The notes under the pieces are model-generated. The model saw only the letters and a program-made list of their open reading frames with translations, was not told the DNA's origin and ran no database searches. A DNA stretch of 64,000 bases, from contig NC_049980.1 in assembly GCF_000003815.2 (NCBI RefSeq), positions 33,882,830 to 33,946,829 of the forward strand, read 5' to 3'. The position numbers were made by a program, and so were the translations under genes. Each line of letters opens with the position of its first letter. Positions within the stretch are counted from its first letter, which is position 1. Positions 36,497 to 47,847 of this stretch are shown one piece after another. This stretch comes from Branchiostoma floridae (taxonomy: Eukaryota > Chordata > Leptocardii > Amphioxiformes > Branchiostomatidae).

Positions 36497-37179
36497 CAGC
36501 GAATGGACTGCAGTACTGCCGGTATGGAGATTGCTTGAGAAACATCATTATCGTAGAAAATGGCCTGGGGCCACCGAAAAACTGTGTCAGCATACGTGTC
36601 ACTGTCTGACAAACAGTTCATCAGTTTTTTTGTAGATCTAATATGTAGATAAGAATTTCACTCGGGGAGATATCTTATGTAAAAGGGAAATTACATATCT
36701 TGTGTAAAAAGGCAACATATCTTACGTAAAAGTGGTTCATTTGAGAATAACGTTTTACTTTCTCAGGTATTTTCACGAAGCAGCTACCTGGAAATTTCTG
36801 TCCGTTTGTAACTTATTTTAGACCGATGAAATCGTGTGCCACTGCCTATGTCATTATATTTGTGACAGATATGTATAGATTGAGCTAAAATATTTATAAC
36901 GATTACGGTTAAGGTACAAAATGTATAAGATTACGTAAGATTACGTGACCGACTGAGGGTGTACGTCATTGTTTTTATGTGCCACTGAGAGAGGTCTAGG
37001 GGCGGGGCACGGTCTTTTGTTCTGCGGGAGAAAAACATCGTTGTTTACCGCGCTGGGGCCAAGGTTTGCCGTGCGCGTGTGCTACTTTCTCACCTCGGTC
37101 ACGTCGCACGGTGACCTCTGACCCTCGGTGCGTCACGTTTCTTTGTGTGTGCGTGACGCGGAACTCGTAAACAGCGCTG

Positions 37180-37277
37180 ATCTCCAAGCAGATGTAAAGA
37201 GGCGAAATCGTAACGTTTTCCCACGGATTTCAGCGTTGAGAAACTTTACGATTAGTCTTTGTACATCTGCTTGGAGA
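37180..37277. mobile_element. CTCCAAGCAG MITE (98 bp)
   Basis: ATCTCCAAGCAGATGTA...TACATCTGCTTGGAGAT, a near-perfect hairpin with inner arms AATCGTAACGTTTTC and ACTTTACGATT. TA targets have decayed to GA/TG. Confidence 0.8.
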
Positions 37278-37780
37278 TTGATTAACAGTTGAACATGTAC
37301 AGTACAACCGCCCATTCAATGTTCTTGTATATAGACTAAGTGTACATATTGTTAACTTATGCGAGTGTTTCAAAGTATTAAGTTTCTTTTTATATCAACA
37401 CCTGTTTGAAATATCAGGGATAATAAAATGTATGAAAATGATATGTTGTAAATAAGAGGCTGAGTTGGAACAGAGAGATTTATGGAATAATAAAATGATA
37501 AGAAAATATAAAGGTGAGCGTTTGTCATATTTTGAATACTTGATAAGCCTACATTTTTCGTTGTCTTTCAGTGAATTATAGAGAAAATCGTGCGGATAAA
37601 AATACAGTGTATTAGATATCAAGTAAACTCAAGACTCTTAATATATGTATAATGTAGAGCACGTGTATTTTCTATAGCCCCCATTTCCACATTGGTATCA
37701 ATTCACATCGTGCAGACCATACAGGGGTCATAAAAACAGTTCTTTTGGTGAATTTTCAAGCCCCTGTTGATATTCTTCAA

Positions 37781-37877
37781 TATCCAAGCAGGCTTTACAA
37801 GGAGGGGAGGGGGGGGGGTAGCTAAAAGGAATCACAGCCAGTACTATCCTTCCTCCACCGTAACCTCTGCTTGGAGA
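37781..37877. mobile_element. Degenerate CTCCAAGCAG MITE
   Basis: ATATCCAAGCAGGCTTTAC at the left pairs loosely with GTAACCTCTGCTTGGAGAA at the right. Confidence 0.55.
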
Positions 37878-38372
37878 ATGGATTTTCCCGCCCAATAGTA
37901 CACTGTAGTCAACATCTGAAATGGGGACGCTAACAGAAAAACATCCCAACAATACAAACCACAGAATAATGGTGCCTTGTCCGAAAGGATTTCCCAGTAA
38001 GGAGAGAAAGCCAGTCCCCTGCTGAGTTGTTCTCTTGTGCGTTTTCTTCTCGGACCCGTTTTGTACCGGCCACATTCTGATACATCAGTGGGCGCAGGGC
38101 GAGGAAAAAATGAGTTATTGTGCGAGACCCACGCTTGAGGCCACGGAATAAGGACTACATGCATTTGTATGGGGCCCTAAAGTGTTTTTAAATACAGCTT
38201 GTGCAACGGAAGCGTACCTTCGGGGAGCGACAAAAAGTAGAGCAAGGCAGGACTCCACTCTAACTTGTGCCACCAATGATACCAAAATACACACTTTTAC
38301 ATTCAATTACAGTAAATTTATCACTCAATGAAGGCAGAAATGACGAACTGGAAATGTGATCATGATTTTAGA

Positions 38373-38584
38373 TACTGTAAATGCATTTAAGTTCGCGGGG
38401 ATTTAATTTCACGGTAGCGGGAAAAAGGACTTTTCGCGGTGGTTTAAGTTCGCGGTAGCACCATCCACTGTAGTCTCCTACTGCCATGGAAAAATGTTCG
38501 CAGTGGATTTTAAGTTAGCGGTGAAGCGGCCACCGCGAAAAACGCGAATATTGATCCACCGCGAAAGTTTCTGCATTTACAGTA
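38373..38584. mobile_element. MITE with TACTGTAAATGCA termini, copy 2 (212 bp)
   Basis: TACTGTAAATGCATTTAAG at the left faces the inverse ..GTTTCTGCATTTACAGTA at the right, and TTCGCGGTGG faces CCACCGCGAA inside. Second copy of the 3660-3867 family. Confidence 0.85.
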
Positions 38585-39780
38585 TTTGGTGTTCACCAAC
38601 ATCAGAAGGGCCACCTTGCCTTAACACTTTAAGGGCCACATGTACAACAACAAGGAATGGACTTTGCCAACAAACTTTGATACATCGTAAGTGCTGTGGG
38701 CACGTGGTACTGTCGACACGTGGTATTTCAGGTACTAGATCTATTAGCAGGTTACGAAAACGAACTAGATAAAGCCACTCTAGAAAAAAAGGGTGTCACT
38801 GTAACCAACCACCAGAGAAGGTCCAATCTGCGGTTAACCAAGGAGGTTAACCACCCAAACATAAAGTTGATACAGTGTTAGCGCTGTGGGCACGTGTTAT
38901 TGTAGACACGCGGTATTTCAGGTAGGTTAGCTATAGGAAAACACAAACACACCAGATAAAGGGACTCGAGAACAAAAGTGTGTCGGCAACAACCAGTGAA
39001 GGTCCGATCTGCGGTTGAACCACAGAAACCTAAATAAACGACCGCTTAGGCTAAGGTCACATTTCAAAACCGGGGCCCGGCCGGGATGTTTTAAGAAACG
39101 AAAAATTACAATGTATACCTAAAAATATACACAAATCATGACCATGAATCTTATTTTGACATTTTGTGTCTTTTGATGCATTTTATATAATTCTTTTTGC
39201 TCCCGAAAGCTGCCCGGCCGGACCCCGGTTTGGAAATGTGACCTAAGCCTTAAGAGATATGTATGGCGCCAAACGTCATGATAAAAAGAACCTATTTCTA
39301 AGTACTACATGACATGTACTAAAATCGTGACCATGTTCAGGACTTGAGATAGAAAAGCCTAACCGGTCTGCTGCAGTACCACGGAAAGCCACCAGAAGGT
39401 CCAAAATGAACGGACATTGTGGCGAAACAACATATAACCCAGTGAATTTATCAGTCAATGAAGGCAGGAATGAAGAACTGAATGATTTTGAATGTTAGGT
39501 GTACACTAACATCAGAAGGGCCACAACAACAACTTACGGAATAGAGTTTGTCAACAAACTGTGATGCAGCGTTAGTGTTGCGGGCACGTGTTACTGAAGA
39601 CACGCGGCATCTCAGGTAGGGTAAGAAAACACCATCGCGCCAGATAAAGGCGGTCCTTGACCAGATAACGCGACTCGAGAACAAAAGCGTGTCCACAACC
39701 GCCAGTGCGGTTAACCACCCAAAGCTAAACGACCGCTTAAGAGATACGCATGGCGCCAAACGTCATGATAACTGGTGATA
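38585..39780. repeat. Diverged tandem segment, three copies (about 38585-38810, 38820-39045 and 39475-39780)
   Basis: Copies share CATCAGAAGGGCCAC, GCTGTGGGCACGTG(T/G)TA, GACACG(C/T)GG(T/C)AT(T/C)TCAGGTA, CCAGATAAAG and GGTTAACCACCCAAA in order. The block AGATA(T/C)G(T/C)ATGGCGCCAAACGTCATGATA follows at 39253 and 39743. The second copy is interrupted by the MITE at 39049-39249. Confidence 0.8.
39049..39249. mobile_element. PIF/Harbinger-like MITE, 201 bp (copy 2), with visible empty site
   Basis: Termini GGCTAAGGTCACATTTC / GAAATGTGACCTAAGCC lie between TTA (39046-39048) and TTA (39250-39252). The neighbouring duplicate carries uninterrupted GACCGCTTAAGAGATA at about 39730-39745, the pre-insertion sequence with one TTA. 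This fixes element borders and target size. Confidence 0.93.
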
Positions 39781-39784
39781 AACG

Positions 39785-41240
39785 GAACCTATAACTACTT
39801 ACTACATGTACTCAGTGGGTAAAACGTTCAAACACCGCTACAGACGCTATCAGAAACATCTTAACCTCCTTGAACTTCTTAGCGAAGAAAAGCAGTGTCA
39901 GTTTTACTGATAATCTTTATTGCATATTCATGCCCGAGGGCTAAATGCACAAAAGGACCGCAAGTGGTATTATGGATGCAGAGGAAAAGACAGAGGATTT
40001 TAAACTAGGCTAAATGGAAGGTACTGTGTGTTACAATCGCTAATGGCTGCATCTAACATGATCTTCTCTCTTTTTGAAACACATGGAGACATATTTGCAA
40101 ATTGCGTTAATAGCATGATCGTCCGTGCATGACATCAAGTACTTAAAGTCTTGTTTTGACATTTTTTTTCATAATTATTGTCTATTTGTATAGTATTGAA
40201 TAGGGATTGGCGTTCGTATTCATATACTAAAAGTTATAATGTACAGGGACGTTAGTAATTATTCTATACTTCCAAAGCTATAACTTCTAAGTGAAACGTG
40301 CAATGAAACACGTATCAACGGTTGTTCAAAACCAGCGGACAATAGTAGTAACGGTTGCCATGAGTTGAATGAACCGATCATGACCTGTAGTAACCTCACT
40401 CAGTGGGAGGGGGCATTTTACTGTTACGACGTTTATCAACAGCTAAATTCAACGTCAGGATTCGAAAATTAGAACAGAAAGAGACAATTTTTTACACAAA
40501 GTAAAAGATTTTTAATGTAACAAGCACAATATCGCAATATTCGTGTAAATAGGAACATCATGATTTGAAAAGAACTATTAAACGTTACGTGTACGTTTCC
40601 ACCAGCCTATAAACCACTCGACCAATCAACGTCACCCCAGGTCGTTGACCTACAATTTCCCAAAGCGCGCCAGTATCAATGACATGACCTGTAGTACCCA
40701 GGTAACCCGATAGCACTTGTTGTTCTGGGCCAGACTACAAAAACATCCGTCGCGCCTTATCTTGTGGTCTCTCGCGCGGGATAATTTGCGACACAAAACG
40801 GTCCGATATAATCAATAAATCATCAATCAGCTCGACCTGATACACCGAACGACAGCGAAGAAAGAGATATAACGTCCTTGACATAACATAGCACAAATGG
40901 TGGCAAGGTGATCTTATGGTTAGGGTTGTTGAATCCTCGTGAGAAGTTCTGTAAGTTATAATAGTACAACAATTTCCGAGTGTTGTGCCCTTGGGAAAGG
41001 CACTCTGCACATATTTGCTCTCTTGACTCAGGTTAAAATTAGCCTAGCTACCTTCGGTTAAGGTCGTCCTGTTGGACGGAACGCCAGGTCCCGTGTTCGA
41101 GGACAGTCACACCTCGAGCAGGCTATTTAATAGTTTTAAGATTCCCGCCACAAGTATGAAAGAGTGTAGGGGCCCATCCCGGTATGAGTGATAGTTACTA
41201 GTTACCTGTTACTAGTATGGCAACCCTTGTTACTGGTATG
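39785..41240. other. Intergenic sequence without recognised features
   Basis: No exon, RNA gene or inverted repeat that I can support. The short ORFs are unremarkable. Confidence 0.6.
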
Positions 41241-41250
41241 TCAAGCCTTA

Positions 41251-41461
41251 CTCTACAAGCAAAGGTTCGACTCCGGCTGTTTTTTTAAGTATTTTTATGC
41301 GTTTTATCGGACTTTCAATTTTGTGCAGTTTTCTTTTACATCTTCTAATATTTGGCAGGAAGGCATAAGAAAAACAGCACAAAAAGAAAGCCCGATAAAA
41401 ACGCCTATTATATATAAAAGACACGTCAAAAACAGCCGGAACCGAACCTCTGCTTGGAGAA
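41251..41461. mobile_element. CTCCAAGCAG-type MITE (211 bp)
   Basis: TA at 41249-41250 and 41462-41463. CTCTACAAGCAAAGGTTCG... at the left, AACCTCTGCTTGGAGAA at the right; inner TTTTTATGCGTTTTATCGG faces CGATAAAAACGCCT. Confidence 0.82.
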
Positions 41462-42566
41462 TACCCAAACTGTGGTAAATCTCAATAGCTTAACAAACAT
41501 GTCACTTGTGTTGTGGTCCACACGCACACTTACTGAGGGCCCCAATGCCCTTTTGCGTAGAGCGTAATCGGCCGTTTTAATTCTACGTAGAGCGTAGACG
41601 GATCGCTTAATTCAACGTAGAGCGTAATCGATGCATTTTGCGTAGAGCGTAATTGACTCTTTTCATTCTACGTAATACGTTGTAGCTCCCCGGAATTTAC
41701 CGTAAAACGTAATGGATGAATTGTGCATATAGCGTAATCAAGCCTGCCCTAACCATCGATTGCCCTAAGTTCCGTCAAAATGCAGGAAATTGCGTTTCAG
41801 AGGGTCGAGATTTCAAAATGTCCGTGGACCTCCTTTGCGACGCCCCGCACAATCTGCGCTCACGGCGACATGGTTAAAATATGTTGGGGCGTCGCCCTCA
41901 AAATTTAAAACTGTATTTTCAATAGAAATGGCATTAAAGATTCGTCGATGAAGGTTAGCCATCCAGGTAATAAGATACGCCAAAACAGTTACTTCAGCAA
42001 AATCATATCCTTTTTTTGGCGGCATTAAGTATTGCCTAGGAAAATATGTTGGGGGGGGAGGGGAGCAAGCTGAAACTTTGTGTATTTTTGATGATGCAAA
42101 TTTCATAAAATCGAGCTAGTCTAACGGCAAAATTTACCCCTGAAAATGCGAGAAACGGCGTTTCAGAGAGTCCCGATTTCAAAATTTTGCCAGACCTCCC
42201 TGTCCCGCGTCTACGGCACAGAACAATATGTTGAGGGAGAGTCGCTCTCAAAAATCTTTTAAACAAATAGAAATTTTCGCTAAAAATGTGTCTTTCTAAC
42301 GGAATTGCAATCAAACTTAGCTTTGTCTGGCAGCAAAATTTGCCTGTCAAAACGCGGGAAAAGGTGTTTTAGAGGGTCAAGATTTCCAATTTTCCCGCGG
42401 GAGCATGCCCCCGGACCCCCCCTAGGATTAATTGTCGCGCCTCCGGCGCGACGGGTTGCGTCAAAGGCGCTACATCTGCTGCAAAATTCTGTCAGGAAAA
42501 GATCGTCCCCCAAAACAATATTTCCTGCCACCTCTGGAGGAGATGCCCCTACAGTGCTTGGTGATA

Positions 42567-42774
42567 ACAAATTCCACTCCACGATAGTTCTGGAGAAGTA
42601 CGATTTTTTGAACACATCAATTCTAGGTTGGTAACTCTGGTACTTGAAGGCATGACTGTTTCTTGTTCTTTTTTGAGCTGGTATTAGATACTCATCAGTC
42701 GGTACGTCCACCAGTTTATTGGTCATTTTGTACATCATGAAAAGTCTGGACATTTTCCTTCTCACGGTCTTCAA
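42567..42774 (-). pseudogene. LINE reverse-transcriptase C-terminal fragment inside the hAT-like element
   Basis: The frame reads RLFMMYKMTNKLVDVPTDEY, then QPRIDVFKKSYFSRTIVEWN LL, the typical last segment of many non-LTR retrotransposon ORF2 proteins. It is 5' truncated with no RT core. It either inserted into or was captured by the surrounding element. Confidence 0.75.
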
Positions 42775-42996
42775 GTGACATCCACTGCAGTTCTGTTTTC
42801 ATTTGTAGTCTGCAAAAAAAAGTTGCCCCTCAAATGCAGGAAATAGCGTTTCAGAGGGTCAAGATTTCAAAATTTTCCCGGGGAGTATGCCCCCGGATCC
42901 CTCTAAGATTGTCGTGCCTTCGGCGCTCAAGATGATAAAAATTCGGTCAGCAATATTGCGCCCCGCGTTAGAAATTTGCTGCCGCCGCCTCTGCCG

Positions 42997-43128
42997 TAGC
43001 CTCCATAGCAGGCTCTCTATGGACTTTTTTGGCACTTTTGCTGGTCATTTCTTTTTGTACTGGGTCGCTGATTGCTGGCCTCTCTCATAGCCGTCCATTC
43101 TAAAATGGGGAGCCTGCTATGGAGGCTA
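42997..43128. mobile_element. Nested 132-bp hAT-like MITE
   Basis: 19-bp inverted termini TAGCCTCCATAGCAGGCTC / GAGCCTGCTATGGAGGCTA, flanked by a perfect 8-bp duplication CTCTGCCG at 42989-42996 and 43129-43136. Inserted into the larger element, so it is younger. Confidence 0.93.
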
Positions 43129-43708
43129 CTCTGCCGCCGGTTACCATGAATACTTTTAACTCAACTTTTGTACCATCTTTGACACAAACGCTCAGTCGCT
43201 CGGTAATGAGTTTTGCATAACGTGTGGGAAAGCTTTTGAATTTAGCGTAGAGCGTAGAGAGGCTTCATGAATTCAGCGTAATACGTAGCCGGCCATCAGA
43301 ATTTAGCGTAGAGCGTTGTCGGGACCCCCCATTGGGGCCCTCCTTACTGCGTGACTGTTGTTAAGTTGTCGGATCGTACTGTCTCAACAACGGTGGTGTC
43401 GACCTGGAGTTACCTCTACGTCTTTGAAAAAAGGGTGACGTCACTTGTTGGTTGGAGAGGCGACGTCATTGTTAGGCTTTTAGGTCAAGTAGCTGTTCTC
43501 TTCTGCTGCATTTCTTGTCATACTTGCGTGAGGACTCACTGCGGGACGCATCGGGACTGCACCCTTCTTTGCTCAATCGCCACCTGCGACACTACGTAGT
43601 GTTCTACAAACATGGATTTTGAACTTTGGACTTCGGTGATCCTATTCACAACTATTCACACTTCTAAACTGCAGTAGACTGGGTCTTGCGCTCCTTCTAG
43701 TCAAGACC

Positions 43709-46700
43709 ATGTCCTCAGAAGAAGTCCAGTGGCCGACTCTCCAGAGCCCTGAAGAATGGCTTCTGCAACAGCCCACGGAGAAGTGGGCAGAGCAGTTCGG
43801 TCGGGACGGATATTTGGTAGGGACGGATATTTGGTAGGGACGTATATCCTGGGTGTTGAAACCAGATATATAGCGGCTGTTTGGGGGTTTAAGACCTAGA
43901 CTTTCCTTCCGGGATACGCCAGGGTGAAAAGACGTAATTTTCTCAGACCTAAAATGAGAGGACCACCGTTTATATTAGAACAGGGCCGCTAACGTTATAT
44001 CTGTAACGATGGCAAATGGTTCGTTAAAACTAAAAATCCTAGCAATGGCCTTGGTACATTTCGACCTATGTCCCTAGCTACCTCTAATAACATTGGAAAG
44101 AGTACAAAGTCTTGAAAACACGGACCAAAATGAGCCGTACCCTTACTTCTGCTTGGAGATACACTGCCTCAGACTTACGGTTCCGATTGTAATCAATGAG
44201 CGATTCAGAAAACAATGCGTGGACCTAAACCTTACTCGCAATTCGAAGATACAAAAGTCAACAGACCTTGCAACGGACAATGATGGTTCTATCTTGAAAC
44301 GACCCCAAATATTGTATGAAACCATAGTGCTTTGAACATGACCGTGTTTCGAGTTAACGTTACCAACATCGTGTTAACTATACCAAGAAAATGTCTGAAC
44401 ACAGTTTGATAGTTGAAGACCCCAGGAAAAGTGGAGGGGTGGTGCATAACGACAAGAAGAAGAGAGAACTATCAAATTGACAATTCTAAATATATCTACA
44501 CTAAAGAGGTTCCCGACTGAAAATATATTACTTTTCCGTTCCTGCAGGTGGTCCATAATCTGATCGGTATGGAAGAGGTCAAAGTGTACAGAGGTAAGAC
44601 CGTCGTTGGTGAATAGGACGTTTATGACGACATTTAATGGTCCATTCTTTTGTATATCAACGATGTTTCACGCAGCTCTTGACAAAATACGTCTGAGGCT
44701 TGAATGGAAACTGCACCAGTTGACAATCCCTGAAGAAGTGAAGTGACGGCGGTGGTTGTGTTTCAGACGTGTACCGCCGGATGGTGCAGGGAGAAATTGA
44801 CACGAGCATACATCGGCACGATCTGGGGAACCAAGGTAAATCGTCATATGTCATGATAGTAGAACTTTCATGTTTGTTATTAATAATTTTCTTTCTATGT
44901 TACTTGCAATTAGCAAGACTGTGCAATAACCTTAGTAAACAGCGACTAAGGTAGGGTAAGTCTAAGAAGGAAGGCTGGGGAACAGGTGAAAGGGTTTCGT
45001 TGCAGTCATCTCTATTGCCATTTATAAATGAAACAAATACATTGAACTGTACCTGTATCGTATAGTAGGCGTAACAAATGACCAGCTGTAACGTTAACGT
45101 CTGTCTGTGACACAAACCTAGGTTTTGACTAATGCAATGTGCGAACCGTGATACTAAAAGCACATATGTAAATATACTTTTATGTTGACGTGTAAGTCCT
45201 GACTAAAGCCACATCTTACGCGTTTTTCGTTCTATTCTGATACAGACGAGAGGAAACGGCCGAATGTGGAGAATATTTGCCAAATCATGTGGCCGAGTAC
45301 TTACGTACAGAACCTGGACAGGGTAAGTCTGCTAAAGAATCCAACCAAGGAACGTGTTTTCTCTTTAATTATTTCTTATACTTGTATTTTTAATACATGT
45401 ATTCTTAATACATCTTATACATGTATTTCTAATGCATATATGTATAATACACTTTGGCGGCACAGTCAAGTCATCGACTTATTTTCATGGTTTACGCACA
45501 TGACATGCTTCGGACTACTTTTGACAGGGCCCCATTCACGCACGCGCAGAAGCCATCGCACGTCTACTGTTGGGAGAGGACGTCGCGTTTGACTTTGACA
45601 TGCTGATCTACAAGGTACGTCATAGGGGAGGGGGTGATAAAAGTCTTTATATTTGTAATCTCCAAGTAGATCCTACGGTGCCATAAGATAGTATCAAATC
45701 TGGCCAAGGAGCATAGCCGACCAAAGAGAGTCAGACGGGCACCGGAGTAGCAAACACTGCCAGCTTTTGATACTATCTTGCTATGCTACCGTAGGATCTG
45801 CTTGGAGATCATATATTTGTACATAGTTGGAAAGTGTTGAGGAATAAGTTATTCTTACACGTTTATCGTATACATTTTGAAACAAAAGATGAGGAAACAT
45901 TCGCAAATACTTTCACTTCAAGCTTGGCTGAGGAAAGTTGCCAGAAAAGTAGAACGCCTCTCATCTGTAAGATTCTCTTGACGGCAATCGAATCATAAAA
46001 CAAAGGCCCGAGAGAATGGTTGCCTTTTTAAGTGAAACTTCAAAATTTCTACAAAGATTTGACAGAAAGTTATAAGAGTCATTCCTTTAATCAATCTACT
46101 AACTGAGTGCACCGAAGTTTCTCTGCCTTTTTAACGTCGTTTATTTCCCTTCGTATTCTTTTTTACTCCACTGGCGTCGATGTCCTACTGATGTACCACA
46201 CGACCTTCCTGTTTCCAGGCTCCACAGGCGAACTCTGTCTCATTTCCTGTCCAATATCATTCTTCTTTACTCCCTTCATGCCAGTGTTGTACTGTTTCCA
46301 GGCGCCCCAGACGAACACCTGCACCCCCTGGCACCAGGACGAGGCTTACTGGCCCGACATGCCCGACAAACGCGCCCTATCCTGTTGGGTGAGAACAGTA
46401 CATAATTTATGAACGGTAAAGAATAGGGCGGTGACAAAACCTTACACCTCTAGCATATTAGAGCGTTCCTTCTTTAAGAAAACGACGAGGTATGACGTTA
46501 ATCAATTTCTGTTAGTCTCTTTTTTAGGCCCTCTTAAAGTATCATTTTCGTGTATTTGGCGTACTGGTCTGCGTTCCGCCCTTCTCCAGTTTTTACTGTG
46601 TCGTTTTTACTTTTCTGGGAATCCTTCCCCCGCAGGTTGCCCTTGACGACGCGACCGTTGATAACGGGTGCATGTGGTTCGTTCCCGGGTCTCACCTGCA

Positions 46701-47847
46701 GCCGGTCCGGCCGCATCGGGCCGCTAAGGAGGGCGTGCACGTGCTCATGACGGACCACTGCTCAGAGGTAACACGCACATACACATGCACACACGTGCAC
46801 ACACACACACACACACTAAACACACACACACATACACACTCAGACACACACACACACACTTACAAGCACACACACAAACAGACAGAGAGAGAGAGAGAGA
46901 CGACGGGGGAGAGACAGATAGATACACACAACCCATCCTTGCTTTTAAAAAATTCTGTGATCCATAAAAGATGCTGAAACCACAACCTACTTATCTCGGT
47001 GGTATCTGATAGATGTACACACGGCTACCATAGTCAGTACACTCATCTGTGTAGGGAGCGGCACGCCTACATCCTCAACACACACGCACACACACACACA
47101 CACACTAACATAGTCCGTACATACTCTCCAAGCAGAGGTTAGGCTCCGGCTGGACACAGTAAGAAAAAATGACAAAATAGAAAGCCCGATAGAAACGACT
47201 AAAAAAAAACGTTAAAAAACAGCCGGAGCCTAACCTCTGCTTGGAGAGTAGTCCGTACACCCTTCTGTACGTCCAGGATGAGGGGAGCGCCATGCCCATC
47301 CCGGCGGGGTCCTGTACCCTGCACCACGGGCGGACTCTGCACTACACCCGCGGCAACAGCACGGGGCGGGAGCGGCGCGCCTACATCGTCGCCTACAGGC
47401 CTGGCGACATGGTGCGCTGGGAGCGCGAACACGGGTTCGACCACGGCAAGAAGGTGGGTGGTGAGAGATAAATGATGAAGTACTAGTATTCACGGCAAAA
47501 TAGAATAAAGAAAATTATATCTTATTGTAGATCTTAAATGCAATGGACAAAAGAACATAGTCCCATAACTAAAACTGGGACGTGGTGACGGCGAAAATTT
47601 AATAGACAGGGTGATTGACCCGAAGCATGTCACGTGACCTGAATGGAAGTGTGACGCCAGCAAAGGGTCAAAGGTGCGTGACAGTTGGTATCGGCCCCCG
47701 TGTCGGGTTGATCAATGAGCCATTATCTAGCTTATAATGCAAAGGAACTTATCTTAATAAAAACACATTGTGACACTTAACAAAGTTTGAAATCTCTTTC
47801 AGGGAATCAAGAAGGTTCTTAAACTTGACCAGAAAGAGGACAGCTGA
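43709..47847 (+). CDS. Phytanoyl-CoA dioxygenase (PhyH)-family protein, 275 aa
   Basis: Fe(II)/2-oxoglutarate-dependent oxygenase; the substrate is not predictable. Nine exons: 43709-43816, 44548-44593, 44767-44835, 45246-45322, 45528-45614, 46302-46388, 46636-46767, 47277-47453, 47803-47847. All are GT-AG and sum to 275 codons plus stop. The metal triad looks complete: His140 and Asp142 in PWHQDEAYW and distal His224 in GRTLHYTRGN, with the 2OG-binding Arg likely at 235-236. VALDDATVDNGCMWFVPGSH is the family's signature strand. There is no clear PTS1 (ends KEDS) or signal peptide, so probably cytosolic. The family resemblance is to PHYHD1-like and bacterial PhyH proteins; the exact orthologue is uncertain. 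Likely 3' signals AATAAA occur near 48567 and 48722. Confidence 0.93.
45658..45809. mobile_element. CTCCAAGCAG MITE (152 bp) in PhyH intron 5
   Basis: ATCTCCAAGTAGATCCTACGG...CCGTAGGATCTGCTTGGAGAT with TA at the left; inner ATAAGATAGTATCAAA faces TTTTGATACTATCTTG. Related to 31304-31449. Confidence 0.85.
46302..46388 (+). CDS. PhyH exon 6: HxD iron-binding motif
   Basis: APQTNTCTPWHQDEAYWPDM gives the first two iron ligands (His140, Asp142). Flanked by TGTTTCCAG and TGTTGG|GTGAGA. Confidence 0.93.
46770..46905. repeat. CA/GA microsatellite in PhyH intron 7
   Basis: (CACACA)n with TA and GA interruptions, ending in a GAGA run. A second CA run lies at 47081-47104. Confidence 0.95.
47124..47248. 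mobile_element. CCAAGCAGAGGTTAGGCTCCGG MITE (125 bp) beside PhyH exon 8
   Basis: TA at 47122-47123 and 47249-47250. The 29-bp termini are perfect, as in the Fox-intron copy at 30706. The left half of the interior is deleted relative to that copy. TAGTCCGTAC occurs on both sides (47111 and 47249). Confidence 0.9.
47277..47453 (+). CDS. PhyH exon 8: distal histidine and 2-oxoglutarate-binding arginine
   Basis: It contains PAGSCTLHHGRTLHYTRGNS and GRERRAYIVAYRPGD, the C-terminal half of the double-stranded beta-helix. It begins only 28 bp after a MITE. Confidence 0.93.

Larger units (their letters stand above)
41536..43341. mobile_element. hAT-like non-autonomous transposon, 1806 bp
   Basis: Inverted ends AGGGCCCCAATG / CATTGGGGCCCT with flanks ACTTACTG (41528-41535) and CCTTACTG (43342-43349), an 8-bp target duplication with one mismatch. 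Subterminal GCGTAGAGCGTA repeats occur at both ends in the same orientation. The interior has four copies of a block reading (A/G)GGAAAT(A)GCGTTTCAGAGGGTC...GATTTCAAAAT (near 41780, 42150, 42355, 42835), a LINE fragment and a nested MITE. No transposase seen. Confidence 0.85.
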
